Positions 1 to 6,846 of a DNA stretch of 36,745 bases are shown here, one piece after another (the stretch's first letter is position 1; each line of letters starts with the position of its first letter). Both the position numbers and the translations under genes were made by a program. The DNA is from Thermoleophilia bacterium. GTDB lineage: Bacteria; Actinomycetota; Thermoleophilia; BMS3ABIN01. Under the pieces are notes generated by a model. It was not told the DNA's origin and ran no database searches. It worked only from the letters and a program-made list of their open reading frames with translations. Location: the NCBI GenBank assembly GCA_020053595.1, contig JAGVMV010000042.1, positions 1-36,745 of the forward strand, read 5' to 3'.

Positions 1-29
1 ACTGCCAAAAGAACGATCAGCCAAGCACT

Positions 30-61
30 TCAAACCAAATTAACACCCGCGTTCTAGCGGG
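30..61 (-). terminator. Possible terminator after the SulP gene
   Basis: A 5-bp GC stem (CCCGC/GCGGG, 46-50 with 57-61) and a 6-base loop lie about 65 bases beyond the stop codon of the transporter gene. On the minus strand the stem is followed by a T-rich but interrupted stretch. The stem is short and the T-run is weak, so this is only a candidate. Confidence 0.3.
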
Positions 62-125
62 CTACAGTAACTATAGGGTAATAGTGGGCAAGTGGCAACT
101 AAATGCCAGTCCATTCGTCTTTTAT

Positions 126-1817
126 TCAGGGACCGGCGGCGACTGCTTCGTCGATAGTATAGAACATCCGGTCGGCTCCGAGCCGTTCGGTGATGCCGTC
201 CCGTTTGAGCATCTTGCGTACGGGCCCCCGCACTTCAGCCAGTGAAACCGCGACGCCATCCGACCGCAGTTCGTCGATCAGCTGGCCGAGCGTGATGGTC
301 GCCGTGATATCGATTTCGGGGATCATCTCCAGATCGAGGACGACCAGCTGTGGCCGTACCGGTTGTGTCCGCACATCAGCAAGAATGTGCTTGCGGACGT
401 AGTCGGCGTCGGCAAAGAACATGACGCCGTCGATGCGGCATACCATCGTGCCGGGGGTTTGAACGGCTTTGGGGTGATGACCACTGTCGATCCAGTCGTT
501 GGTCCCCGGCCGCCGGCCAAGGATCGCCACACGCGGGCGGCTGACTTCCCTGAGCAGCAGTAGCAGCGAGATGCCTGTGGCGATGATCAGTCCCGGCAGG
601 ATGTCAAAGATCAGCACACCCAGCAACGCCGCCGAGGCGACGATCGGCCCCTCCGCCCGCAGGGAGGCATAGCGGCGCATGGCCTTCAGGTCCAGCATGT
701 GCCTGACAGCGTGAATGACGATGGCGCCGAGGGCGGCCTCCGGCAGATTATGGAAAACCGGGGTCAGGAAGAGCAGCGTGGCGATAACGGCGGCGGACGC
801 GACCAGGGTGGATAACTCCGTCTTGGCGCCGGCGCTCTCGTTGGCGGCGCTGCCCGACAGGCCGCCGCCGACAATGATGCCGCCGAGCAGCCCGGAGGCC
901 AGGTTGGCGAAACCCAGCGCTTTCAGCTCCTGGTTGGAGGCGATATCGTAGCGATGCCTCGCGGCAAAGGTGCGCGCGGTCCCCAGACCCTCGGCGTAGG
1001 CCACGAGCAGGATGCCAAGCGCGGCCGGAAACATAGCCGCGAGGTCGGCCGGCGAAACATCCGGGATACTCAATCGCGGCAGGCCACCCGGCACCGCCCC
1101 GACAAGGGCGACACCGCTATTATCGAGTCCCAACGCGGTCACCGAGCCGATCCCCAGGATGAGGACCGCCAGGGCTCCGGGCACTCGCGGTATATATCTG
1201 GAGAAAATCACCAGAGTCAGGAGAGCGATGATGCCCAGAGCCAGAGTCGTCATATTCGTCTGCCCCAGGGAGCCGATGACCTCCCGCGCCATCTGGAAAA
1301 AACCGCCGGACACTTTCGGCGTGCCCAGCAGCTTGGGAATCTGGCGAACGATGATCAGCAACGCCAGGCCGAAAACGAAGCCCTTGATGACCGGCCTGGC
1401 CATGAAATCCGAGATGAAGCCAAGCCGGATAACCCCGGCAAGCAGAAACAGGAGGCCGGCCATGATCACCAAAGCCGCCACCAGCGACGCGTAACGGCCG
1501 GGATCCGAATCGTTGACCGAAGCTATGGCCGCGTAGGTCATGACTGCCGTGGCCGAGGTCGCCGCCACGGACATCTGCCGGCTGGTCCCGAACACCGCAT
1601 AGATGAAAAGCCCGGCCAACGCCGCGTACAGGCCGGCTTGCGGCGGCACACCCACCATGCCGGCGTAGGCCATGCCTTCAGGTATCAGCAGACCGGCCAG
1701 CGCGATACCGGCAAGGGCATCGGTTGGCAGCCATGAGCGATGGTAGTGGCGCAACCAGCTGGTGATCGGCATGAACGACGCGAGCCGGCCGCGCTGAACG
1801 CCCTTAATCTCCGACAT
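126..1817 (-). CDS. SulP-family anion transporter with C-terminal STAS domain
   Basis: This 563-aa inner-membrane protein belongs to the SLC26/SulP family, which moves sulfate, bicarbonate or other anions. Residues 1-430 are the transport domain. They carry the family signature early on (LAGLLIPEGMAYAG at about 41-54) followed by about a dozen hydrophobic segments. Residues 440-555 form a STAS domain that ends in a typical beta-strand/helix pattern (VVLDLEMIPEIDITATITL). Full length for the family. The ATG at 1817 is chosen because GGGAG lies 6 bases upstream; another ATG 4 bases upstream is out of frame. The gene stands alone, and two copies of a 16-bp repeat lie in its upstream region. The substrate cannot be told from sequence: no sulfate assimilation or carbonic anhydrase gene is adjacent. 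Confidence 0.93.
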   Translation of the reverse strand: MSEIKGVQRGRLASFMPITSWLRHYHRSWLPTDALAGIALAGLLIPEGMAYAGMVGVPPQAGLYAALAGLFIYAVFGTSRQMSVAATSATAVMTYAAIASVNDSDPGRYASLVAALVIMAGLLFLLAGVIRLGFISDFMARPVIKGFVFGLALLIIVRQIPKLLGTPKVSGGFFQMAREVIGSLGQTNMTTLALGIIALLTLVIFSRYIPRVPGALAVLILGIGSVTALGLDNSGVALVGAVPGGLPRLSIPDVSPADLAAMFPAALGILLVAYAEGLGTARTFAARHRYDIASNQELKALGFANLASGLLGGIIVGGGLSGSAANESAGAKTELSTLVASAAVIATLLFLTPVFHNLPEAALGAIVIHAVRHMLDLKAMRRYASLRAEGPIVASAALLGVLIFDILPGLIIATGISLLLLLREVSRPRVAILGRRPGTNDWIDSGHHPKAVQTPGTMVCRIDGVMFFADADYVRKHILADVRTQPVRPQLVVLDLEMIPEIDITATITLGQLIDELRSDGVAVSLAEVRGPVRKMLKRDGITERLGADRMFYTIDEAVAAGP

Positions 1818-1864
1818 CCATGCTCCCTTTTGTTTTCCCGTGCGTCCGCGTTGATCCGTAAGCT

Positions 1865-1926
1865 ATGGTCAAATTTCGCTTTCCCGCGCGCCCACATTAA
1901 CAGGCCTGCCATGGTCAAATTTCGCT
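1865..1926. repeat. Two direct copies of a 16-bp sequence upstream of the SulP gene
   Basis: ATGGTCAAATTTCGCT occurs at 1865-1880 and again, identical, at 1911-1926, 46 bp apart. Both copies lie 48-110 bp upstream of the transporter start. On the transporter's strand each copy contains TTTGACC. The spacing is near an integral number of helical turns, which suits paired regulator binding, but no regulator is identified. Confidence 0.6.
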
Positions 1927-2034
1927 GAACTGCAAGGCAACCCTTCCACTTTGATACCAAGCCATGGGATTTAGATACCCGGGAAAGCTGAATCGGAAAA
2001 CTATCGAGGAGAAAGCGATTTACTTAGCAGCGAT

Positions 2035-2101
2035 GCAGACTGAAGCGATGATTCTGGTTGAAGAGATTACGCAGGCTGAAGCGACGATTCAAGCTGAAGA
2101 G
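2035..2101 (+). repeat. Imperfect tandem repeat in an AT-rich short ORF
   Basis: Two units begin at 2035 and 2071. Their first 20 bases match at 18 positions, and both units end in a GAAGAG element. The repeat lies inside a 62-codon plus-strand ORF (1964-2152) with no convincing ribosome binding site and no recognisable family. That ORF runs into the 3' end of the DUF2283 gene on the other strand. I treat the stretch as a repeat remnant rather than a gene. Confidence 0.4.
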
Positions 2102-2107
2102 TTAAAT

Positions 2108-2332
2108 CTACGCGGTTTTTTTACGCTTCGAAGCCCCTTGCGCCATCAATGATGCCGGCAACAGGTCTGAAGCGTTCAGGAACTCGATACCAAAGACCTG
2201 ACCTTTGGAATCATAGTCGATGATGATGTCGTCCGTGACCGGTACCGTCTCGACGGCGGCACCCCTATCATCCTCGACCTCAGCTATCTGCAGATAAGCC
2301 GCATTTGAGGCTTTGTCATATGTGAATATCAT
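2108..2332 (-). CDS. DUF2283 family protein
   Basis: A 74-aa protein matching the DUF2283 pattern: an N-terminal strand (MIFTYDKASNAAYLQIAEVE), a central ETVPVTDDIIIDYDSKG and the closing GIEFLNASD element. DUF2283 proteins are small beta-rich proteins of unknown function, often found beside toxin-antitoxin genes. The tail after residue 60 is basic (KRKK). The gene starts 12 bases after the HigA stop codon, so it is probably the third gene of the higBA operon. Its role there is unknown. Confidence 0.8.
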   Translation of the reverse strand: MIFTYDKASNAAYLQIAEVEDDRGAAVETVPVTDDIIIDYDSKGQVFGIEFLNASDLLPASLMAQGASKRKKTA

Positions 2333-2344
2333 CTCACCACATCA

Positions 2345-2632
2345 CTAGCTTGCCTTTTCGAGCTTCCCAACCTTTCTGGCCGGCTTGTTCGCCGCGAGAT
2401 CGTACGCCACCTGGAGATTAGTCCAGAATTCTGGCGTCGTATCCAGAGCCTGCGAAAGGAGCCAGGCCGTCTCAGGTGAAACTCCCCGCTTCCCCCTGAC
2501 CAGCTCATTTATTCTCTGTACCGGAACGCCGATGTGTCTAGCCAGCTCAACCTGTGTGATGCCAAGAGGCAAGAGAAACTCTTCTAAAAGGATCTCACCG
2601 GGGTGAGTAGGTAATCTGTGTCTGGGTTTCAT
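2345..2632 (-). CDS. higA: HigA-family antitoxin (XRE helix-turn-helix)
   Basis: A 95-aa DNA-binding antitoxin. The family opening HPGEILLEEFLLPLGITQVELA (residues 10-31) is followed by the helix-turn-helix (HIGVPVQRINELVRGKRGVSPETAWLLSQAL) and the FWTNLQ motif near residue 71. In the family this protein binds the HigB toxin and represses the shared promoter. It starts 20 bases after higB, in the toxin-first order usual for higBA. GGGGAG lies about 11 bases before the ATG. The length is normal and nothing is broken. Confidence 0.92.
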   Translation of the reverse strand: MKPRHRLPTHPGEILLEEFLLPLGITQVELARHIGVPVQRINELVRGKRGVSPETAWLLSQALDTTPEFWTNLQVAYDLAANKPARKVGKLEKAS

Positions 2633-2652
2633 ATTTTCTTTTGCTCCCCTCG

Positions 2653-2943
2653 TTAGTGATAATCAGTCAACCGGACGTCTCCCGGGCCCTCTGGCTCCCA
2701 CCTGAAAATGATACGCCACTGATTGTTGACTCTGATGCTATGGAATCCTTTCAGGTCTCCGCCTAAAGACTTCAAACGGTTCCCCGGCGGCGATGCCAGA
2801 TCTCGTAATTCATAGGCGCCGTTGAGCACGTCCAGCTTTCTAATAGCGATCCTGACCATATCGCCCGGATACCTTAGGGTCTCCTTGCTTCTAGTCCCGT
2901 GAAAAAGTTTTTCCGTCCCCTTATCCCCAAATGACCTGATCAA
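2653..2943 (-). CDS. higB: HigB-family toxin (RelE-like mRNA interferase)
   Basis: A 96-aa protein of the RelE/ParE fold. Family landmarks are the N-terminal MIRSFGDKGTEKLFHG, the central LKSLGGDLKGFHSIRVNNQWRIIFRW and the C-terminal tail LTDYH. HigB toxins cut mRNA on the ribosome, and the conserved arginine, tryptophan and histidine positions of this family are present. The start is TTG at 2943, supported by GAGGTGG four bases upstream and by agreement with the family N-terminus. First gene of higB-higA-DUF2283. Confidence 0.9.
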   Translation of the reverse strand: MIRSFGDKGTEKLFHGTRSKETLRYPGDMVRIAIRKLDVLNGAYELRDLASPPGNRLKSLGGDLKGFHSIRVNNQWRIIFRWEPEGPGDVRLTDYH

Positions 2944-2958
2944 CTGTCCACCTCGCGC

Positions 2959-2987
2959 ATTATAATGATTTAACGGATACCGTGCAA
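2959..2987 (-). promoter_or_regulatory. Candidate higBA promoter
   Basis: TTGCAC (2987-2982), a 17-base spacer and a perfect TATAAT (2964-2959) lie just upstream of higB. The predicted transcript would start only about 9 bases before the TTG codon, which makes the ribosome site very close to the 5' end. A palindromic TGCA-TAG-TTGCA element overlaps the -35 region and could be the HigA operator. This is read from consensus only. Confidence 0.4.
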
Positions 2988-3134
2988 CTATGCAATATTT
3001 CCTGACGCGAAGAGCGGGAGAGTAGTGAGGGGGGTATCAACATCTTACCATCGCTTCGGATCTGGAAGAACCGCTAGCTGAATTATGCAGTGTTCGAAGA
3101 GGCCATCGCCGGGCTCGGCCTATAAAGTCCCGGC

Positions 3135-3644
3135 TTACACCTGTCCTGAAGAGACCAGGGAAGAAAAAGCCCAGAAATGTTTGACGGTAAAGTATGACAC
3201 CGTGCCGGTTGCCGCCATGGCGACAACGATGACGAGGATGATCAGCGCCCAGACAATGGTGGGCGATAGCGGTTTTTTCTGCGCCGCCCCGGCGGCTGTA
3301 TCTGAAGCTATCCCCTGAGCCGGTTTTTGCGCCCGTTCGGCTTTACTCTGGGCCAGCTTTTGCGCCTTTTCCTGTTTCCGTTGGGCCATGAGCGCTTTGC
3401 GTTCAGCCGTTCGCTGTTCGCGCTCCACCTTCTTTTCGGCGAGACGCTGGAGCCGCTCCGCTTTCTTCCTCTCCTTCTCCGCCTCCTTTTCCGCCAGGAT
3501 CCTTAGCTGCTCAGCTACTTGATCAGCGTCGGGCTGAACCGGGGATTCTGGTGGCGTCGCAGCCGGAGTTATACCCGACCCGCAGGCCGGACAGAAGCTG
3601 AAGCCATCTTCCAGCTCTTTTTGACATTTGGGGCATTTCGTCAT
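3135..3644 (-). CDS. Zinc-ribbon protein with charged coiled coil and C-terminal membrane anchor
   Basis: 169 aa. Residues 4-21 are a zinc ribbon with two CxxC pairs (CPKC, CPAC). Residues 45-110 are a long Lys/Glu/Arg/Gln-rich stretch with RxAEKK/QRxAERK-like repeats, which is probably a coiled coil. Residues 129-152 are one hydrophobic span (IVWALIILVIVVAMAATGTVSYF), followed by a short tail. AGGTGGAG sits 6 bases before the ATG. The gene follows another zinc-ribbon membrane protein by 37 bases, so the two are probably co-transcribed. Function unknown; the layout suggests a cytoplasmic sensor or scaffold tethered to the membrane. Confidence 0.75.
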   Translation of the reverse strand: MTKCPKCQKELEDGFSFCPACGSGITPAATPPESPVQPDADQVAEQLRILAEKEAEKERKKAERLQRLAEKKVEREQRTAERKALMAQRKQEKAQKLAQSKAERAQKPAQGIASDTAAGAAQKKPLSPTIVWALIILVIVVAMAATGTVSYFTVKHFWAFSSLVSSGQV

Positions 3645-3681
3645 TACTGCTCCACCTGTTGATTAACGATAAAAATAGGCC

Positions 3682-4665
3682 TTACTGCAACGGTGACTTG
3701 GCGGCCCCGTATTCGTCTTCAAACTTCGGATAAAGCGCCTGGTAGGAAACCTTGGCCGCCTGGCCCTCCGCGAACTGCTCCTGGTAAGGCTGGTTGTACG
3801 TCCAGGAGAGGGCGCCACCAAAGATCGCGTCGCACCTGGTCATGTTGTAGCTGGTCAGCTGCAGGAAATCTTTATGGGCCTGGGAGAAAGCAGTGGGAAC
3901 CTCGAGATCCTGGGCTTCCGTGTTGATCGCCAGGAATTTTATCCCCAGGCGGTCGATGTCGGCGAGCATCGCGTCAGTTATACCAGCCGGTGCCACTTTG
4001 TTGATTTGATCCGCGGCAACGCCGATCTGTTTCTCCAACTCCGCGTTTTGAGCCACCAGTTTGTCCATAGCCGCGATATAGGCTTTCGTTTTGCTGCTCG
4101 CTGAGGTGCTGGTAGTCTGCGTCGTACTGGTGGTGGTCCTGCCCGTCGTGGTATTGCTCTTGGTGGATGTGCGCGTAGATGAAGTTGAGGTGGTGGTTGC
4201 GGTGGAAGCAGTGCTGCTGGTCTTGTTGTCTGATCCGGTAACGAAGGCCAGCGCGGCACCAGCACCGATAGCAAGAACCACGCATGCCAAGCCGATTATC
4301 AGTATCCATTTCCAGGGATATGGTCCAGAGGGAGGGCTCGGGGGAGGCAGGATCGTCGGCGGCGGGCTGTCGCTGCCGTCTGTTCCACCGGCGGCGGACC
4401 CGGACTGTTCCCCGGCGCCTTCTTCAACAGCCAGCATCTTTACCGTATCACCTTCGGAAGGCTGAGCCCCCTGAGGCATCAAAACCGTATCTTGTGACGC
4501 TTCGCCTGCGCCTTCAGATGGCTCGCCCGCAGCCGGCAACGGTTCGCCTGCTACATCAGATGCCTCACCCACAGCCTGATCCGGAAGCTCGCCGCCGCAG
4601 AAAAAACAAAATCTGCTGGCGGGGTCTGCTATCTCATGACCACATTTTGGGCAGAAATTATACAA
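3682..4665 (-). CDS. Zinc-ribbon membrane protein with Ser/Thr-rich linker
   Basis: 327 aa. Residues 5-23 form a zinc ribbon (CPKC and CFFC). Residues 30-105 are acidic and Gly/Ser/Pro-rich. One membrane span follows a proline stretch (WKWILIIGLACVVLAIGAGAAL, about 118-140). A 45-residue Ser/Thr tract at about 148-192 resembles a cell-wall-spanning linker, and a helical domain (195-327) follows on the outer side. The start codon is TTG at 4665, with AGGTGAT 6 bases upstream; the zinc ribbon begins at once, as is usual for this class. First gene of a two-gene unit. The layout (zinc ribbon in, one span, helical domain out) recurs in bacterial zinc-ribbon proteins of unknown role. Confidence 0.8.
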   Translation of the reverse strand: MYNFCPKCGHEIADPASRFCFFCGGELPDQAVGEASDVAGEPLPAAGEPSEGAGEASQDTVLMPQGAQPSEGDTVKMLAVEEGAGEQSGSAAGGTDGSDSPPPTILPPPSPPSGPYPWKWILIIGLACVVLAIGAGAALAFVTGSDNKTSSTASTATTTSTSSTRTSTKSNTTTGRTTTSTTQTTSTSASSKTKAYIAAMDKLVAQNAELEKQIGVAADQINKVAPAGITDAMLADIDRLGIKFLAINTEAQDLEVPTAFSQAHKDFLQLTSYNMTRCDAIFGGALSWTYNQPYQEQFAEGQAAKVSYQALYPKFEDEYGAAKSPLQ

Positions 4666-5075
4666 TGCCGGATCACCTTGGTCTGTGCTTGCAGAAGTGT
4701 GGCAATCTTATATTCGCGTGGGGGGATATTCAAATGCGGTGATTCCGTTTTGGGGGGTCGGGAAGATGGATGCTGCGCTGTCAGAGGATTCGCAGTTGCT
4801 TGTCTCTATTTTGACGCCCTATCTGACACCCAGAAAAAAAGTTTTCAAAATCTGAAAAAACCAAATGAGTGAACGGAAATCTATTAGGGCCGGACTCAAA
4901 AGCCGGTGGGGTTCAACCCCCGCGTGAATTCGATTCCCATCTTCGGCACCAGGTTTTTTCGTAATCTTTTGGATGTCATGAAGGGATAAGGATCATCAAA
5001 ACCACGAAAGCGAAGGAGACAAAACTGGAGATAGTGGCCTAGTCGCGATAATATCCGCTCAAAGAGGGTGAAATG
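4666..5075. other. Gene-poor AT-richer stretch
   Basis: These 410 bases have lower GC than the flanks and no credible protein gene. The only feature I can support is the tRNA-like remnant near 4862-4951, followed at once by a T-run (4954-4959). The rest has A-rich patches (4832-4862) and no visible repeats or insertion-sequence ends. Confidence 0.5.
4862..4951 (+). pseudogene. Degenerate class II tRNA-like sequence (Leu-CAA-like)
   Basis: The 3' part reads like a tRNA with a long variable arm. There is an anticodon stem GCCGG/CCGGT around the loop CTCAAAA (4895-4901, anticodon CAA). A variable arm follows with GGGG/CCCC and loop TTCAA (4908-4920), then the T-loop TTCGATT (4929-4935) and an acceptor strand CTTCGGC-A-CCA (4941-4951). 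It is broken. The two inner T-stem pairs are A-C mismatches, the anticodon stem ends in A-G, and the 5' bases near 4862 pair with only about four of seven acceptor positions. It is probably a decayed tRNA-Leu or the scar of an element that integrated at one. Confidence 0.45.
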
Positions 5076-5336
5076 TCAGGGAAGCTGTTGACTTTTACAA
5101 TCTAAGAGAGATTGGCAGAAATTTGAATCTTCCATGTCCAAACCATGCTGTTCACGTAATGGAAGAGGCAACTGGTCTAGTCTTAAATCCGAATGGCAGA
5201 TAGGAATTATTGGAACCCGCTTCGCCCAGCCACAGCCAATCTCGAAATTAATCCATGGCCGTGCTAAGGAATTCAGGCTACATATAACAAGCAAGACGTT
5301 GCAGTGAAGTTGGAATTGACCCGCATTCGTTGACAC
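5076..5336 (-). pseudogene. Fragment of a TIR-domain protein
   Basis: The 86-codon frame matches the second half of a bacterial TIR domain. It has the strand/loop NVLLVICSLNSLARPW, then INFEIGCGWAKRVPIIPICHS, then a LPLPL element and the helix that follows. The first half of the domain (strand A, BB loop) is missing. The frame is closed upstream by TAA a few codons before the only possible start (GTG 5336), and no matching sequence is seen in the other frames up to the tRNA gene. TIR proteins of this kind often serve as NAD-consuming effectors of phage defence. Base composition is poorer in GC than the neighbours. I read it as a dead remnant of an acquired gene. Confidence 0.6.
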
Positions 5337-5487
5337 CCTAAGTTAGGACAAAGGTTGTGTGCGGATACTAGCCAACATGCCAAATGGTGCACCCTCAAAA
5401 CAAGGAACAAGGTGGTCGTTGCTCTAGGAATTAAAAAGAATGGAGTATCGAAGTTTTAAGTTTTGCCCTGACTGTGGGCTAAATAAC

Positions 5488-5563
5488 TGGAGCCGACGTG
5501 CGGAATTGAACCGCAGACCTGCTCATTACGAGTGAGCTGCTCTACCAGCTGAGCTACGTCGGC
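5488..5563 (-). tRNA. tRNA-Thr(CGU)
   Basis: A complete 76-base cloverleaf. Acceptor stem GCCGACG/CGTCGGC, D-arm GCTCAGCTGGTAGAGC, anticodon stem GCTCA/TGAGC with loop CTCGTAA (anticodon CGT, reads ACG). T-arm TGCGG-TTCAATT-CCGCA. The discriminator is T and CCA is encoded (5490-5488). All stems pair without mismatch. Confidence 0.96.
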
Positions 5564-5637
5564 TTGAGGTGGGTGCCGGTGATGTTTTCCACCAACAGTC
5601 TAATTATAGCGGAGGGGAGTGTTGTAGGAAAACGGGG

Positions 5638-5660
5638 TCCTTCGCTTCGCTCAGGATGAC
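5638..5660. repeat. Dispersed 23-bp repeat, copy 1
   Basis: Identical to 6796-6818, with core CCTTCGCTTCGCTCAGGATG. This copy lies just downstream of the glycosyltransferase gene. The same core is, in my recollection, a common intergenic repeat in many unrelated bacterial genomes. Its function is unknown. Confidence 0.75.
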
Positions 5661-5682
5661 GGTAGGCTTCAGTGAGACGGTC

Positions 5683-6780
5683 CTACCGCGCCAGCTCCCG
5701 ATAAAGATCCAGCGTCTTCGCCACCGCCGTATCCCAGCTAAACAGCGCCGCCCGTTCGCGGCCACGCCGCCGCAGACGTTGCTTCAGGTTATCGTTGGTC
5801 AGAACTTCGGTGATGGCGGCGCTCAGGGCCGCCGATCTTGGCGCTACCAGCAGGCCGCCGTCGCCAACTACTTCCGGCAGGCTCGATGAATTCGAGCAGA
5901 TAACCGGCGTGCCACAGGCCATGGCCTCCAGGGGCGGCAGGCCAAAGCCTTCGTAGAGCGAGGGGTAGACGAACAGGTCAGCGGACGAGAACAGCGCCGG
6001 CAGGTCCGGGTCTTTGATGAAACCGGGGAAGCTCACCAGGTTGCCCACTCCGCGGCGGCCTGCCTCCTTCTTTACTTCCTGCCAGTCACCGCCCTTCTCA
6101 CCTGCCAGCACCAGCTTGTAATGGGAGCGAATCTTTGGCGACAGGGCCGCGAAGGCGCTGACCAGAGCGGTTACGTTCTTGTGGGCCACAAATTCGCCCA
6201 GCCACAAAATATTCGGCTGACCGATCTTGTACTTGGCGCATACCGCCTTGATCTCCTGGTCATTGCGGGGGCCGAACTCGTGGCCGACGCCGTCCAGTAT
6301 CACCGACACCTTGCCCAGTGGCAGCTTGAAGTGGGCCAGCAGGTAGGACTGCGACACGGTCGACACGGTTATGATGTGGTCGGCTTTCTGGATAGAGCCC
6401 GCCAGCAGGCCGCGATAGGCGCGCCGCTCGCGGAATCCCGGTATCGACTTGGGGAAGAGCAGGGGGATGATATCGTGGGCGGTCACCAGGAGTGGGCATT
6501 CCAGGCCCGACGGCGCCACCACATACGGTGTATGGAAGAGCGAGCAGCCGGACTTGTTGACGGCGGCGCCGATCTTGTTGAGGCTACGTGAGGAGAAGAC
6601 TTCCTCGTTCAGGGTGACCGTGGTGAAGTTTTCGCCGGCAGGCAGGCGGTTCTTCGTGTCATCGTTCACGAAGCAGACGACCTCCAGGTCGGGTACCTGC
6701 GCGAACTGCTTCAGCAGGTTGCGGGAGTAGGTGCCTACTCCCTTCCAGGCTATAAAACGGGCATCGAAACCTATTTTCAC
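5683..6780 (-). CDS. GT4-family glycosyltransferase
   Basis: A 365-aa, GT-B fold, retaining glycosyltransferase of family GT4. The N-terminal acceptor domain opens with MKIGFDARFIAWKGVGTYSRNLL. The C-terminal nucleotide-sugar domain carries NILWLGEFVAHKNVTALVSAF (about 189-209) and the EX7E signature in LYEGFGLPPLEAMACGTPVICS (about 275-297), whose two glutamates contact the donor sugar. It probably adds a hexose to a cell-surface glycan or lipid; donor and acceptor cannot be read from sequence. The start is GTG at 6780 with GGAGG four bases upstream. There is no operon partner, and the gene sits between two copies of a 23-bp repeat. Confidence 0.9.
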   Translation of the reverse strand: MKIGFDARFIAWKGVGTYSRNLLKQFAQVPDLEVVCFVNDDTKNRLPAGENFTTVTLNEEVFSSRSLNKIGAAVNKSGCSLFHTPYVVAPSGLECPLLVTAHDIIPLLFPKSIPGFRERRAYRGLLAGSIQKADHIITVSTVSQSYLLAHFKLPLGKVSVILDGVGHEFGPRNDQEIKAVCAKYKIGQPNILWLGEFVAHKNVTALVSAFAALSPKIRSHYKLVLAGEKGGDWQEVKKEAGRRGVGNLVSFPGFIKDPDLPALFSSADLFVYPSLYEGFGLPPLEAMACGTPVICSNSSSLPEVVGDGGLLVAPRSAALSAAITEVLTNDNLKQRLRRRGRERAALFSWDTAVAKTLDLYRELAR

Positions 6781-6795
6781 TTTGCCTCCGGTTGA

Positions 6796-6818
6796 TCCTT
6801 CGCTTCGCTCAGGATGAC
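6796..6818. repeat. Dispersed 23-bp repeat, copy 2
   Basis: Same orientation as, and identical to, the copy at 5638-5660. It lies in the 66-bp gap between the glycosyltransferase start and the hybrid kinase stop. Confidence 0.75.
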
Positions 6819-6846
6819 AACAAGTTTATTATGACAAACGCTGGGC

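Noticed and set aside
1964-2152. 62-codon plus-strand ORF
   Set aside because: It has no ribosome site, contains an imperfect tandem repeat, overlaps the DUF2283 gene end, and matches no family I know.
4763-4944. GAAGATGG and CCATCTTC 180 bases apart, suggesting the acceptor stem of a selenocysteine tRNA or a tmRNA
   Set aside because: The spacing is twice that of tRNA-Sec, the anticodon loop reads CAA instead of TCA, and no tmRNA tag or 5' GGGG element is present.
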